A DNA stretch of 64,000 nt from the NCBI RefSeq assembly GCF_014138265.1, contig NZ_JACGXL010000006.1, positions 186,001 through 250,000 on the forward strand. Reading direction: 5' to 3'. A program made the translations under genes and the position numbers. The notes beneath the pieces were generated by a model that saw nothing but the letters and a program-made list of their open reading frames with translations, did not search any database and was not told the DNA's origin. Of the stretch, positions 54,846 through 62,734 are shown piece after piece. Source of the stretch: Dokdonella fugitiva. Its GTDB lineage: Bacteria > Pseudomonadota > Gammaproteobacteria > Xanthomonadales > Rhodanobacteraceae. Each line of letters begins with the position of its first letter. The first letter of the stretch is position 1.

Positions 54846-57533
54846 ATGCGCATGCGCGCCCTGATCCTGTCAAGCCTGCTCGCCAGCGGCGCCGCCGTCG
54901 CGAAGGAGGAGGGCGTGCCGACCGGCAAGCTGCCGGCCGACGTGGCGCCGCTGCACTACGCACTGCACCTCACCGTCGATCCACGCCGCGACCGTTTCGA
55001 CGGCGAGGCGCGCATCCGCGTCAGGCTCGCGAAGGCGAGCGACCACGTCTGGCTGCACGCGCAGCAGATGAACATCCGCGCCGCGCGCGTGACCGACGCC
55101 GCGGGCGCGACCAGCGACGCGCAGGCGGTCGCGCATGCCGACGGCGGCGTGCTCGAAGTGCGCTTCGCGCATCGCCTCGCCGCGCAGGAGGTCGAACTCG
55201 CGTTCGACTACGACGCGCCGTTCAACGGCCAGCTCGAAGGCGTCTACAAGGTCAAGGTCGGCGACGACGCCTACGCGGTCACGCAGATGGAGCCGGTCAG
55301 TGCGCGCCTCGCGTTCCCCGGTTTCGACGAGCCGCGCTTCAAGGTGCCGTTCGACCTCGCGCTGACCGTGCCGGTGCAGGACGTCGCGGTGGCGAACACG
55401 CGTCCGCTGCGCGAGGAGAAGTCCGCCGACGCGAAGTGGAAGACGATCGCCTACGCGACCACGCCGCCGCTGCCGACCTACCTCGTCGCGTTCGCGGTCG
55501 GCCCGTGGGACGTCGCCGAGGCCGCGCCGATTCCGCCGAACGCGGTGCGCAAGAGCGCGCTGCCGCTGCGCGCGATCGGTCCGCGCGGCAGCAAGGACAA
55601 GCTCGCCTGGGCGCTCGAGGTCGCGCCCGCGATCGTCAAGTTCTACGAGGACTACACCGCGCAGCCGTATCCGTTCGACAAGCTCGACCTGCTCGGCGCG
55701 CCCGACTTCTCCGCCGGTGCGATGGAGAACGCGGGACTCATCATCTACCGCGACGCCTACCTGCTCACCGACGCGCACTCGGCCGCCGACCACTACCGCA
55801 GCGTGTTCAACATCGAGGCGCACGAGATCGCGCACCAGTGGTACGGCGACCTCGTGACCGTGCCCTGGTGGGACGACATCTGGCTCAACGAGGCCTACGC
55901 GACCTGGGGCCAGGCGAAGGCGACGTCGGCGTTGCGACCCGAATACCACGCCGACCTCGAATCGCTCGAGGCGCGCCTGTACGCGATGGCGAACGACAGC
56001 CTGCTCAGCACGCGCAAGATCCGCCAGCCGATCCTCGGCCGCGGCGACATCGAGACCGCGTTCGACAGCATCACCTACCAGAAGGGCGCCGCCGTGCTCG
56101 CGATGTTCGAGCGCTGGGTCGGCGAGGACACGTTCCGCAAGGGCATGCGCGAATACCTCGCGAGCCACGCGTTCGGCAGTGGCAGCTCGGACGACCTCAT
56201 CGCGTCGCTGACCCAGGCGAGCGGCAAGGGCGATGCGTTCGCGAAAGGCATGCGCAGCTTCCTCGACCAGCCCGGCGTGCCGCTCGTGCGCAGCGAACTC
56301 GCCTGCAACGCCGGCAAGGCGACGCTGAAGCTCGCGCAGTCGCGCTACCTGCCGTACGGCGTGCTGTCGAAGGACGCGCCGCGCTGGGGCGTGCCGGTGT
56401 GCGCGCGCTTCGGTCGCGGTGGCGGTTCCGACGCGCAGTGCTTCCTGCTCGAACGGCCCGAGCAGCAATTCGACGTCGCCGGCAGCTGCCCTGACTGGTA
56501 CCTGCCGAACGCCGATGCGCGCGGCTACTACCGCTTCGACCTCGCCGCCGACGACCTCGGTCGACTCGGTGCGGCCGCCGCGAAACTCTCCGCGCCCGAA
56601 CAGCTCGTCTATGCCGACGCGGTCGACAGCGGCTTCCGCCGCGGCAGCGTGTCCGCGGGCGCGCTGCTCGACGCGATGCCGCCGCTCGCCGGTGCGGACA
56701 TGCCGCAGGTCGCGACCGCGCTGCTCGGTCGCTACGAATGGATCCGCGAACACCTCGCCGACGCCGCGACGAGGCCCGCGCTCGATGCCTGGGTCACGCG
56801 CCTGTACGCGCCGCGCCTGGTCCGGCTCGGCTGGCGCCGCAAGGACGGCGAGCCCGGCACCGACACCGCGATGCGCACGCGCATCGCCGAGTTCCTCGCG
56901 ATGGTCGTGCGCGATCCGGCGACGCGCGCCGAACTCGCCAAGCAGGGCCGCGCAGCGCTCGCGCTCGACGGCGGTGGCAAACCCGATCTCACGCGTGCCG
57001 ACGCCGACCTGCTCGTGACCGCGCTCAAGGTGACCGTGCAGGACGGCGGCGAACCGGCGTTCGACGCGGCGCAGGGGGCGTTCGAAGCGGACCGCGACAC
57101 GACCGAACGCTACGCGCTGCTCGGCGCGCTCGGCGCGACGCGCGATCCCGCGCTCGGCGCGCGCGCGCGCGACTATGGCCTCTCCGCCGCGGTGCAGATC
57201 GGCGAGATGGGCCGCCTGTACGAGGCGCAGGCGGACGAACCGGAGAATCGCGCGGCGCTGTGGCAGTGGCTCACGCAGCATTTCGCTGCCTACCGCAAGC
57301 GCCTGCCGCCGTTCGCGCAGGCGTGGTTGCCGAAGACGTTCTCGCCGGGACGTTGCAGCGTCGCCGACGCGGACGAGATGTCGGCATTCCTCGCGCCGCG
57401 CGCGAAAGACCTCATCGGCGGCGATCGCGGCCTCGGCCAGGCGCTCGAAGGCATCCGCCAGTGCGGCGCGTTGCGCGAGCACGTCGATCGCAAGGCGCTC
57501 GCCGAATGGGTCGCCGCGCACGCGGTGAAGTAG
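54846..57533 (+). CDS. Exported M1 family aminopeptidase
   Basis: An 895-residue gluzincin. The ATG at 54846 has GGAG eight bases upstream and a signal peptide (RALILSSLLASGAAVA). The exopeptidase motif GAMEN is at 291-295, and the zinc motif HEIAHQWYGDLVT at 326-338, with Glu349 (WLNEAYATW) as third ligand. DEPRFKVPFDLAL and a long ERAP-type C-terminal helical region (about 570-895) complete the family layout. It removes N-terminal residues from peptides in the periplasm and so would act with the S9 peptidase and POT transporter. Four cysteines in the C-terminal half could form disulfides, in keeping with export. Confidence 0.96.
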   Translation: MRMRALILSSLLASGAAVAKEEGVPTGKLPADVAPLHYALHLTVDPRRDRFDGEARIRVRLAKASDHVWLHAQQMNIRAARVTDAAGATSDAQAVAHADGGVLEVRFAHRLAAQEVELAFDYDAPFNGQLEGVYKVKVGDDAYAVTQMEPVSARLAFPGFDEPRFKVPFDLALTVPVQDVAVANTRPLREEKSADAKWKTIAYATTPPLPTYLVAFAVGPWDVAEAAPIPPNAVRKSALPLRAIGPRGSKDKLAWALEVAPAIVKFYEDYTAQPYPFDKLDLLGAPDFSAGAMENAGLIIYRDAYLLTDAHSAADHYRSVFNIEAHEIAHQWYGDLVTVPWWDDIWLNEAYATWGQAKATSALRPEYHADLESLEARLYAMANDSLLSTRKIRQPILGRGDIETAFDSITYQKGAAVLAMFERWVGEDTFRKGMREYLASHAFGSGSSDDLIASLTQASGKGDAFAKGMRSFLDQPGVPLVRSELACNAGKATLKLAQSRYLPYGVLSKDAPRWGVPVCARFGRGGGSDAQCFLLERPEQQFDVAGSCPDWYLPNADARGYYRFDLAADDLGRLGAAAAKLSAPEQLVYADAVDSGFRRGSVSAGALLDAMPPLAGADMPQVATALLGRYEWIREHLADAATRPALDAWVTRLYAPRLVRLGWRRKDGEPGTDTAMRTRIAEFLAMVVRDPATRAELAKQGRAALALDGGGKPDLTRADADLLVTALKVTVQDGGEPAFDAAQGAFEADRDTTERYALLGALGATRDPALGARARDYGLSAAVQIGEMGRLYEAQADEPENRAALWQWLTQHFAAYRKRLPPFAQAWLPKTFSPGRCSVADADEMSAFLAPRAKDLIGGDRGLGQALEGIRQCGALREHVDRKALAEWVAAHAVK

Positions 57534-57637
57534 CCCCGCCGACTGGTTCCATCGAAGCGCGCGCGACTGGCGCGCGCTTCGCGTCCGGCGCGGCGTAGCG
57601 TGACGATGCGGCCCACCCGAGTCGCCGCACTCGCCGA

Positions 57638-58738
57638 ATGCAACCCACGATGGATCCGACGTCTGCTCCCGCGCTGCCGTTCCCGGCCTCCCGTTCGTCC
57701 ACGCGCGAGGCGTGGATCGCCGCCTTGTCGCTCTGCCTCGTCTTTGTCGCGGCGCCCGTGCGCGCAGGCCCCGGCGAGGACTTCGCGCGGGAAGCCGGCG
57801 CCACGCAGGTCGGTCGGCTCGCACCCGCGGCGCGCATGACGACGATCGACGGCACGACGATCGACCTCGCCGCGCTGCGCGGCCACAAGGCCGTCTACCT
57901 CAAGTTCTGGGCGACCTGGTGCTCGCCGTGCCGCGCGCAGATGCCGCACTTCGAACACGCGCAGCAGGGCGCCGGCGATGATCTCGCCGTCGTCGCGATC
58001 AACCTCGGGTTCGACGACACGCCCGAACAGGTGCGCGCGTTCCGCGACGAATTCGGCCTGACCATGCCGGTCGTGCGCGACGAGGACGGCCGCCTCGCCG
58101 GGCTGTTCGGCGTGCGCGTGACGCCGCAGCACGTCGTCATCGATCGCGACGGCGTGATCCGCTACGTCGGCCACCTCGCTGACGCGCGCCTCGACGCGGC
58201 GCTCGCCGACGCACGCCGCGTGCGCGCGGGCGCGTCGCAGGAGGTGAAGGCGGCACCCGCCGCGAGCGCGACCGACGCGATCGTGCTGCGCGTCGGCGAC
58301 CCGGCGCCGTCGCAGCGCGTCCGCTCGCTCGGCGGCGACGAGGTCGCACTCGCCGATCCGCAGCGGAGCCGGCGCAGCGTGGTCGCGTTCTTCTCGCCGT
58401 GGTGCGAAGGCTATTTCGAGAAGACGCGCCCCGGGTCCTCGGCACGCTGCCGCGCGCTGCGCGAGCAACTGCTCGAACTCGGCGGCGACGCGCGACTGCG
58501 CTGGGTCGGCGTGGCCTCCGGGCTGTGGGCGTCCGAACAGGACCTGCGCGAATGGCGCGACCGCGAACACGTCGCGGTGCCGCTCGTGCTCGATCGCGAC
58601 GGCGCGCTGTTCCGCCGCTTCGGCGTGCAGCGCGTGCCGCTCGCCGTCGTGCTCGGCGCGGACGGCCGCGTCGAACGACGCATCGACTTCGAGCATGCCG
58701 ACCTGCACGACGCGTTGCGCGTCGAGGGCGCGCGGTAG
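57638..58738 (+). CDS. Exported protein with two thioredoxin-like domains (TlpA/redoxin type)
   Basis: A 366-residue protein. After a basic N-terminus and signal/anchor (WIAALSLCLVFVAAPVRAG) comes a first thioredoxin-like domain (about 55-200) with KFWATWCSPCRAQMPHF, an intact CSPC pair, and GVRVTPQHVVIDRDGVI holding the cis-Pro. A second domain (about 215-360) has FFSPWCEGYFEKTRP, in which the second Cys of the pair is Tyr, and GVQRVPLAVVLGADGRV. So only the first is a full redox centre. It is likely a periplasmic thiol reductant or a carrier for cytochrome or copper-protein maturation. The start is uncertain: ATG at 57638 or at 57650. Confidence 0.87.
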   Translation: MQPTMDPTSAPALPFPASRSSTREAWIAALSLCLVFVAAPVRAGPGEDFAREAGATQVGRLAPAARMTTIDGTTIDLAALRGHKAVYLKFWATWCSPCRAQMPHFEHAQQGAGDDLAVVAINLGFDDTPEQVRAFRDEFGLTMPVVRDEDGRLAGLFGVRVTPQHVVIDRDGVIRYVGHLADARLDAALADARRVRAGASQEVKAAPAASATDAIVLRVGDPAPSQRVRSLGGDEVALADPQRSRRSVVAFFSPWCEGYFEKTRPGSSARCRALREQLLELGGDARLRWVGVASGLWASEQDLREWRDREHVAVPLVLDRDGALFRRFGVQRVPLAVVLGADGRVERRIDFEHADLHDALRVEGAR

Positions 58739-58905
58739 CCATGGCGGATTTCCCCGCGAAGTCGACGTGGCGCCCGGACGCCGGCGATCCGCGCCATCGC
58801 GTGCGCGTGGGTGCGCACTACAATGCGGACATGTCGATGGCGGGCAGAACGCGCCTGCTGCGACCGATCACCCCGAAGGCCGCCGCTCGCGGCGATGGAG
58901 GTTCC

Positions 58906-59277
58906 ATGTCGAAGATCGTTTCGCCGGCGAGCGTCGCCGCCGGCCTGACCGAGTTCTGGTCGCCGCGCGTCGTCGCTTCGCTCGACGACTCCTACGTCAA
59001 GGTCGCCAAGGTGCACGGCACGTTCGGCTGGCACGCGCACGACGACGAGGACGAGTTGTTCTACATCCTCGGCGGCCACCTGCGCATCGAGATGGCCGAC
59101 GGTGCGGTCGAACTCGACGCGGGCGACGCCTACGTCGTGCCGAAGGGCGTGCGCCACAACCCGGTCGCCGAGAACGAGTGCCTGGTCATGCTGATCGAGC
59201 GCAAGACGACCTTGCATACCGGCTCGGAAGTCACCGAACGCACGCGCAGCCTCGCGGACCAGCTGCGACCGGCCTGA
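58906..59277 (+). CDS. Small cupin-domain protein
   Basis: A 123-residue single-domain cupin. The ATG at 58906 has GGAGG five bases upstream; a longer N-terminus is open but lacks similarity. The metal-binding motif 1 is GTFGWHAHDDEDELFYILGG (His, His, Glu) and motif 2 is GDAYVVPKGVRHNPVAENE (His). Such proteins are small-molecule isomerases, dioxygenases or binding proteins; the substrate is not evident. It is convergent with the FtrA-type regulator gene. Confidence 0.9.
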   Translation: MSKIVSPASVAAGLTEFWSPRVVASLDDSYVKVAKVHGTFGWHAHDDEDELFYILGGHLRIEMADGAVELDAGDAYVVPKGVRHNPVAENECLVMLIERKTTLHTGSEVTERTRSLADQLRPA

Positions 59278-59307
59278 CGACCGGAGCCGCGTGCGGCACA
59301 AACGCGC

Positions 59308-60291
59308 TCAGCGGCGACGTTCACTCGCGAAGCGCTCGCGATACGCGCGCGGGCTGGCACCGACGCGCCGGCGGAAATGGTGGCGCAGCGTGGTCGCGGT
59401 GCCGAAGCCGGTCAGGTCGGCGATGCGCTCGACCGAGTGGCGCGAGTCCTCGAGCAGTTCGCGCGCGCGTTCGACGCGCGTGCGCACGAGCCAGTCGGTC
59501 GGCGTGAGGCCGGTCGCCGCCTTGAAATGGCGCATGAAGCTGCGTTCGCTCATCGACGCCATGCGCGCGAGCCGCGCGATCGACAGCGGTTCGGCGAGGC
59601 GCCGGCGCATCGTATCGAGCAGCGGCGACAGCGCATGCCGATCGACGGCCTCCACCGGGCGTTCGACGTACTGCGCCTGGCCGCCGTCGCGGTGCGGCGG
59701 GATCACGAGCCGGCGCGCGACGTGGTTGGCGACGCGTGCACCCCAGTCGCGCCGCACGAGGTGCAGGCACAGATCGAGCCCGGCGGCGCTGCCGGCCGAC
59801 GTCAGCAGCGCGCCCTCGTCGATGTACAGGACGTCGGGATCGACCTCGATCCGCGGGTAGCGACGGCGCAGCGCGTCGGCATAGCGCCAGTGCGTGGTCG
59901 CGCGGCGGCCGTCGAGCAGCCCGGTCGCGCCGAGCACGAACGCGCCCGAGCAGATTGACAGCAGGCGCGCGCCGCGCGCGTGAGCGTCGCGCAGCGCGTC
60001 GACGATGCGCGCGGGGACCGGTACCTCGACGCCCTTCCAGCCCGGGATCACGATCGTGCCGGCGCGGCGCAGGCGCTCGAGTCCGTGCATCGCCGAGAGG
60101 CGCAGGCCGTACTGGCCGCGCAGCGGTCGGCGCTCGGCCGCGCACGTCTCGAAGCGATACCAGCCTGCGCCGAGCTCGGGGCGGGCGAGGCCGAACACTT
60201 CCGCCGCGCAGGAGAACTCGAACGCGCACAGCCCGTCGTAGGCGAGGGCGACGACGAGCGGATTGGACGGTGCCTTCGATCGCCTTGGCAT
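59308..60291 (-). CDS. FtrA/GlxA-type AraC transcriptional regulator
   Basis: A 327-residue regulator. An N-terminal DJ-1/PfpI-like domain (VVALAYDGLCAFEFSCAAEV, elbow LLSICSGAFVLGATGLLDG) is followed by an AraC DNA-binding domain (LSIARLARMASMSERSFMRH, then SVERIADLTGFGTATTLRHH). LSAMHGLERLRRAGTIVIPG and the rhodanese gene next door fit the FtrA subgroup. The ATG at 60289-60291 starts just before the domain. A TGGCGG-TG-CCGCCA palindrome (60307-60320) lies between it and the divergent rhodanese gene and could be its operator. This is a second regulator of the type found at 19741-20697. Confidence 0.9.
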   Translation of the reverse strand: MPRRSKAPSNPLVVALAYDGLCAFEFSCAAEVFGLARPELGAGWYRFETCAAERRPLRGQYGLRLSAMHGLERLRRAGTIVIPGWKGVEVPVPARIVDALRDAHARGARLLSICSGAFVLGATGLLDGRRATTHWRYADALRRRYPRIEVDPDVLYIDEGALLTSAGSAAGLDLCLHLVRRDWGARVANHVARRLVIPPHRDGGQAQYVERPVEAVDRHALSPLLDTMRRRLAEPLSIARLARMASMSERSFMRHFKAATGLTPTDWLVRTRVERARELLEDSRHSVERIADLTGFGTATTLRHHFRRRVGASPRAYRERFASERRR

Positions 60292-60378
60292 GATTTGATC
60301 GATGAGTGGCGGTGCCGCCAATTGTGCGCGGGCCGCCCGCGCCGAACAATGCCCGCCACGTCCACCGTGGAGATCGCC

Positions 60379-60786
60379 ATGTCCAACGCCGTCACCGAAG
60401 TCGCCGCCGCGCCGGCGGAACTCGCGCTGCGCCACTTCGAGGCGCAATTCGCCTACGAAACCGATTGCTGGGACACGCACGAGGCGTTGCAGTCGCCCGC
60501 GCCCGGTTTCGTGCTCGTCGACGCGCGCAGCCCGGCGATGTACGCGCGCGGCCACGTGCCCGGCGCGATCAGCCTGCCCCACCGCAAGATCATCGCCTCG
60601 CGCATGGCGGCATATCCGCCGTCGACCTTGTTCGTGACCTACTGCGCCGGCCCGCATTGCAATGGCGCGGCACGCGCGGCGGTGCGCCTCGCGCGGCTCG
60701 GTTTCGCGGTGAAGCTCATGGCCGGCGGGATCACCGGCTGGCTCGACGAGGGCTTCGCACTCGAGGCGGACGGCGCGCCGGAATGA
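60379..60786 (+). CDS. Rhodanese-domain protein
   Basis: A 135-residue single rhodanese domain. VLVDARSPAMYARGHVPGAI and LPHRKI are the standard N-terminal motifs, and the active-site loop is FVTYCAGPHCNGAARAAVRL, where the first Cys would carry the persulfide. GFAVKLMAGGITGWLDEGF is the C-terminal motif. The ATG at 60379 has GGAGA six to eight bases upstream. Sulfur transfer or thiol redox is likely. Its stop overlaps the start of the acetyltransferase gene (ATGA), so they form an operon, divergent from the FtrA-type regulator. Confidence 0.93.
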   Translation: MSNAVTEVAAAPAELALRHFEAQFAYETDCWDTHEALQSPAPGFVLVDARSPAMYARGHVPGAISLPHRKIIASRMAAYPPSTLFVTYCAGPHCNGAARAAVRLARLGFAVKLMAGGITGWLDEGFALEADGAPE

Positions 60787-61232
60787 CGCCCGTGCTCGTG
60801 CGCTGCGCGCGCGGTGTCGACGCGGCGGTGCTCGCGGTGCTGTGCGCCGAACATGCCGCCTACGAGCGCGCGGCGTTCGAAGGCACGCGCGAGGCTCTGC
60901 GCGCGGCGCTCGACGCGTCGTCGCCGCGCCTGTTCGCATGGCTCGCCGAGTGCGACGGCGTAGCGGTCGGCTATGCGAGCGCCTCGTTCGAGTACTCGAC
61001 CTGGCAGGCGCGCGAGTTCCTGCACATGGATTGCCTGTACCTGCGCGAGCACGCGCGCGGCGCGGGCGTCGGCAGGGCGTTGTTCGAGGCAACCGTCGCG
61101 CATGCGCGCGCGTTTGGCTGCGCCGAGCTGCAATGGCAGACGCCGGCCTGGAACGATGGTGCCGCGCGCTTCTACCGGCGCATCGGCGCGGCGCCGGCGT
61201 CCAAGCTGCGCTACCGCTTCGCGCTGGCCTGA
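60783..61232 (+). CDS. GNAT family N-acetyltransferase
   Basis: A 149-residue acetyltransferase. The acetyl-CoA loop is in MDCLYLREHARGAGVGRALF (Arg-x-x-G-x-G/A), followed by LQWQTPAWNDGAARFYRRIGA, a layout shared with diamine- or amino-acid-acetylating GNATs. The ATG at 60783 overlaps the rhodanese stop. Its 3' end overlaps the convergent SCO gene by 22 bases, which is unusual and means the two transcripts are antisense at their ends. The acetylated substrate is unknown. Confidence 0.92.
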   Translation: MTPVLVRCARGVDAAVLAVLCAEHAAYERAAFEGTREALRAALDASSPRLFAWLAECDGVAVGYASASFEYSTWQAREFLHMDCLYLREHARGAGVGRALFEATVAHARAFGCAELQWQTPAWNDGAARFYRRIGAAPASKLRYRFALA

Positions 61233-61906
61233 TCGCCCAGCGCGCGGCTCGCGGTGGCGACGAAGTCGGGATCGGCTTCCCCCAGTCGATCGCTGCGCGC
61301 GAGGATGCGTCCGTCCGCGTCGAGCAGCACGAGCGCGCTCGAATGGCTGAACTCGCGGTTCTCGAGCTGCTTGTACTGGATGCCGAGCATCGCCGCGAGG
61401 CGGCGCACGTGCGTCGCGTCGGTGCGCGCGAGGCGCCAGCGCGACGTGTCGAGGTGGCGTTTGTCGGCGATCCGCTTGAGCGCGTCCGGCGTGTCGTTGT
61501 CGGGATCGAGGCTGACCAGCAGTACGTCGAGGCGTTCGCGCCCGGCGGGTGCGAGTTCGCGTTCGGTCTTCAGCAACGTGTCGATGATGAGCGGGCAGAC
61601 GTACTTGCACGAGGTGTAGAACATGCTGACGATGCGCGCGCGACCGCGGCCGTCGGCGAACGCGAACGCGCGACCGTCCTGGTCGACCAGCGGTACCGCG
61701 AGGTGGTAGGTCGAATCGCGCGGCAGTTCTCCGGCGCCGGCACGCGCACATGCGAAACCGAGGCCGAACAGCATGGCGCACAGCGCGACGAATCGCAGGA
61801 TCGAGCGCAGCCGCGGCATCGGCGCGCCTTCACATCGCGCGACGTTGCTGCCGCAGCACAGGCAGGGCAGGGCGTCCCGTTCGGCGTGGTCGTGCATCGG
61901 TTTCAT
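61211..61906 (-). CDS. SCO1/SenC/PrrC-type copper chaperone or thiol-disulfide protein
   Basis: A 231-residue protein. A cytoplasmic N-terminus with cysteines (CLCCGSNVARCEG) precedes an anchor (LRFVALCAMLFGLGFACARA). The SCO domain has FYTSCKYVCPLIIDTLL with the copper-binding Cys-x3-Cys pair and EFSHSSALVLLDADG with the copper His. VSLDPDNDTPDALK is also typical. It probably delivers copper to NirK or oxidase. The ATG at 61904-61906 overlaps the nirV stop (ATGA). The order nirK-nirV-SCO on one strand supports a dedicated copper supply for the nitrite reductase. Confidence 0.93.
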   Translation of the reverse strand: MKPMHDHAERDALPCLCCGSNVARCEGAPMPRLRSILRFVALCAMLFGLGFACARAGAGELPRDSTYHLAVPLVDQDGRAFAFADGRGRARIVSMFYTSCKYVCPLIIDTLLKTERELAPAGRERLDVLLVSLDPDNDTPDALKRIADKRHLDTSRWRLARTDATHVRRLAAMLGIQYKQLENREFSHSSALVLLDADGRILARSDRLGEADPDFVATASRALGDQASAKR

Positions 61907-62721
61907 GGCGTCACCGGGGTGTCGGAAGCGCGCGCGCAGCGGAAGCCGAGGTTCGCGGTCGTGTCGACCGCCTGCAGCGACGACAGCAGCGCGATGCGCA
62001 TGAGCAGGGCGTAATTGTCGCGATCGCGCAGGCTGAGTGCGGCCGAGCCGCAGAACTTCAGCCGGTCGGGATCGCTCTGGTCGCGGCTGTCGGAGGTGAC
62101 CATCATCGAGGCCTGGTCGTCGACCCATTCCCAGACGAGGCCGTGCAGGTCGCGCACGCCGTACAGGTTCGGAGCAGCGCCGATCACCGCGAGCGGCGCG
62201 CTCGACGGCTTCGCGTACCAGTCGAGCAGTTGCCGGCGCCAGGCTGGATCGCCGCGCGCGTCGGCGACGGTGGTGCTCGCGGCGGCGGCGCGTTCCCATT
62301 CGATCCAGCTCGGCAGGCGCGCGTGCTCCGATTCGCAGTAGGCCTGCGCGGCGAACCAGCTCACCTGCGTGACCGGCTGCGCCGGCGACGCCTGTTCGCC
62401 GAGCGCATCCGCGGCCCGCCAATGCGCGAGGTAGCGAGCATCGGCGAACACCGATGGCACGCGGTCGCGCCGCCACTCGGGATGCGCCGCGACGAACGCG
62501 AGGAACTCCGCGTTCGTGACCGGCTCGACGCGCAGCGCGTACGCGGCGACCTGCACCGGCTTCGCGCTCGCCTCGGTTTCGATCACGCTGGTGAAGCCGG
62601 TCGCGGGGATCGTCGCGTAGGCCGGCGCCGCCGCGTGCGCGATGCACGGCAGGGCCGCGCACGCCGCGATCGCGGCGACACGCAGTGCCGGCGTGCATCG
62701 ATGCGGCGTGCGTGCGTCCAT
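61903..62721 (-). CDS. nirV: NirV-like formylglycine-generating-enzyme-fold protein
   Basis: A 272-residue exported protein with a signal peptide (RVAAIAACAALPCIAHAA). The SUMF1/FGE-sulfatase fold is seen in VEPVTNAEFLAFVAAHPEWR, PVTQVSWFAAQAYCESEHAR, LPSWIEWERAAAAS and GLVWEWVDDQASMM, ending in FRCA. This is the NirV arrangement found downstream of nirK in many nitrite reducers. The role of NirV is not settled, perhaps maturation of NirK. Active FGEs need a specific Cys pair; I see no clear equivalent, so it is unlikely to be a sulfatase activator. It starts 14 bases after the nirK stop. Confidence 0.88.
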   Translation of the reverse strand: MDARTPHRCTPALRVAAIAACAALPCIAHAAAPAYATIPATGFTSVIETEASAKPVQVAAYALRVEPVTNAEFLAFVAAHPEWRRDRVPSVFADARYLAHWRAADALGEQASPAQPVTQVSWFAAQAYCESEHARLPSWIEWERAAAASTTVADARGDPAWRRQLLDWYAKPSSAPLAVIGAAPNLYGVRDLHGLVWEWVDDQASMMVTSDSRDQSDPDRLKFCGSAALSLRDRDNYALLMRIALLSSLQAVDTTANLGFRCARASDTPVTP

Positions 62722-62734
62722 CGGCGTGCGTCCG

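Noticed and set aside
54870-57824. Minus-strand frame over the M1 aminopeptidase
   Set aside because: The plus strand has GAMEN and HExxH-x18-E motifs; the minus frame is Arg/Val/Glu-rich noise.
61903-62721. NirV-like protein as the activating enzyme of the sulfatase at 24259-25902
   Set aside because: Its position in the nir group and the lack of an evident FGE cysteine pair argue for a NirV role.
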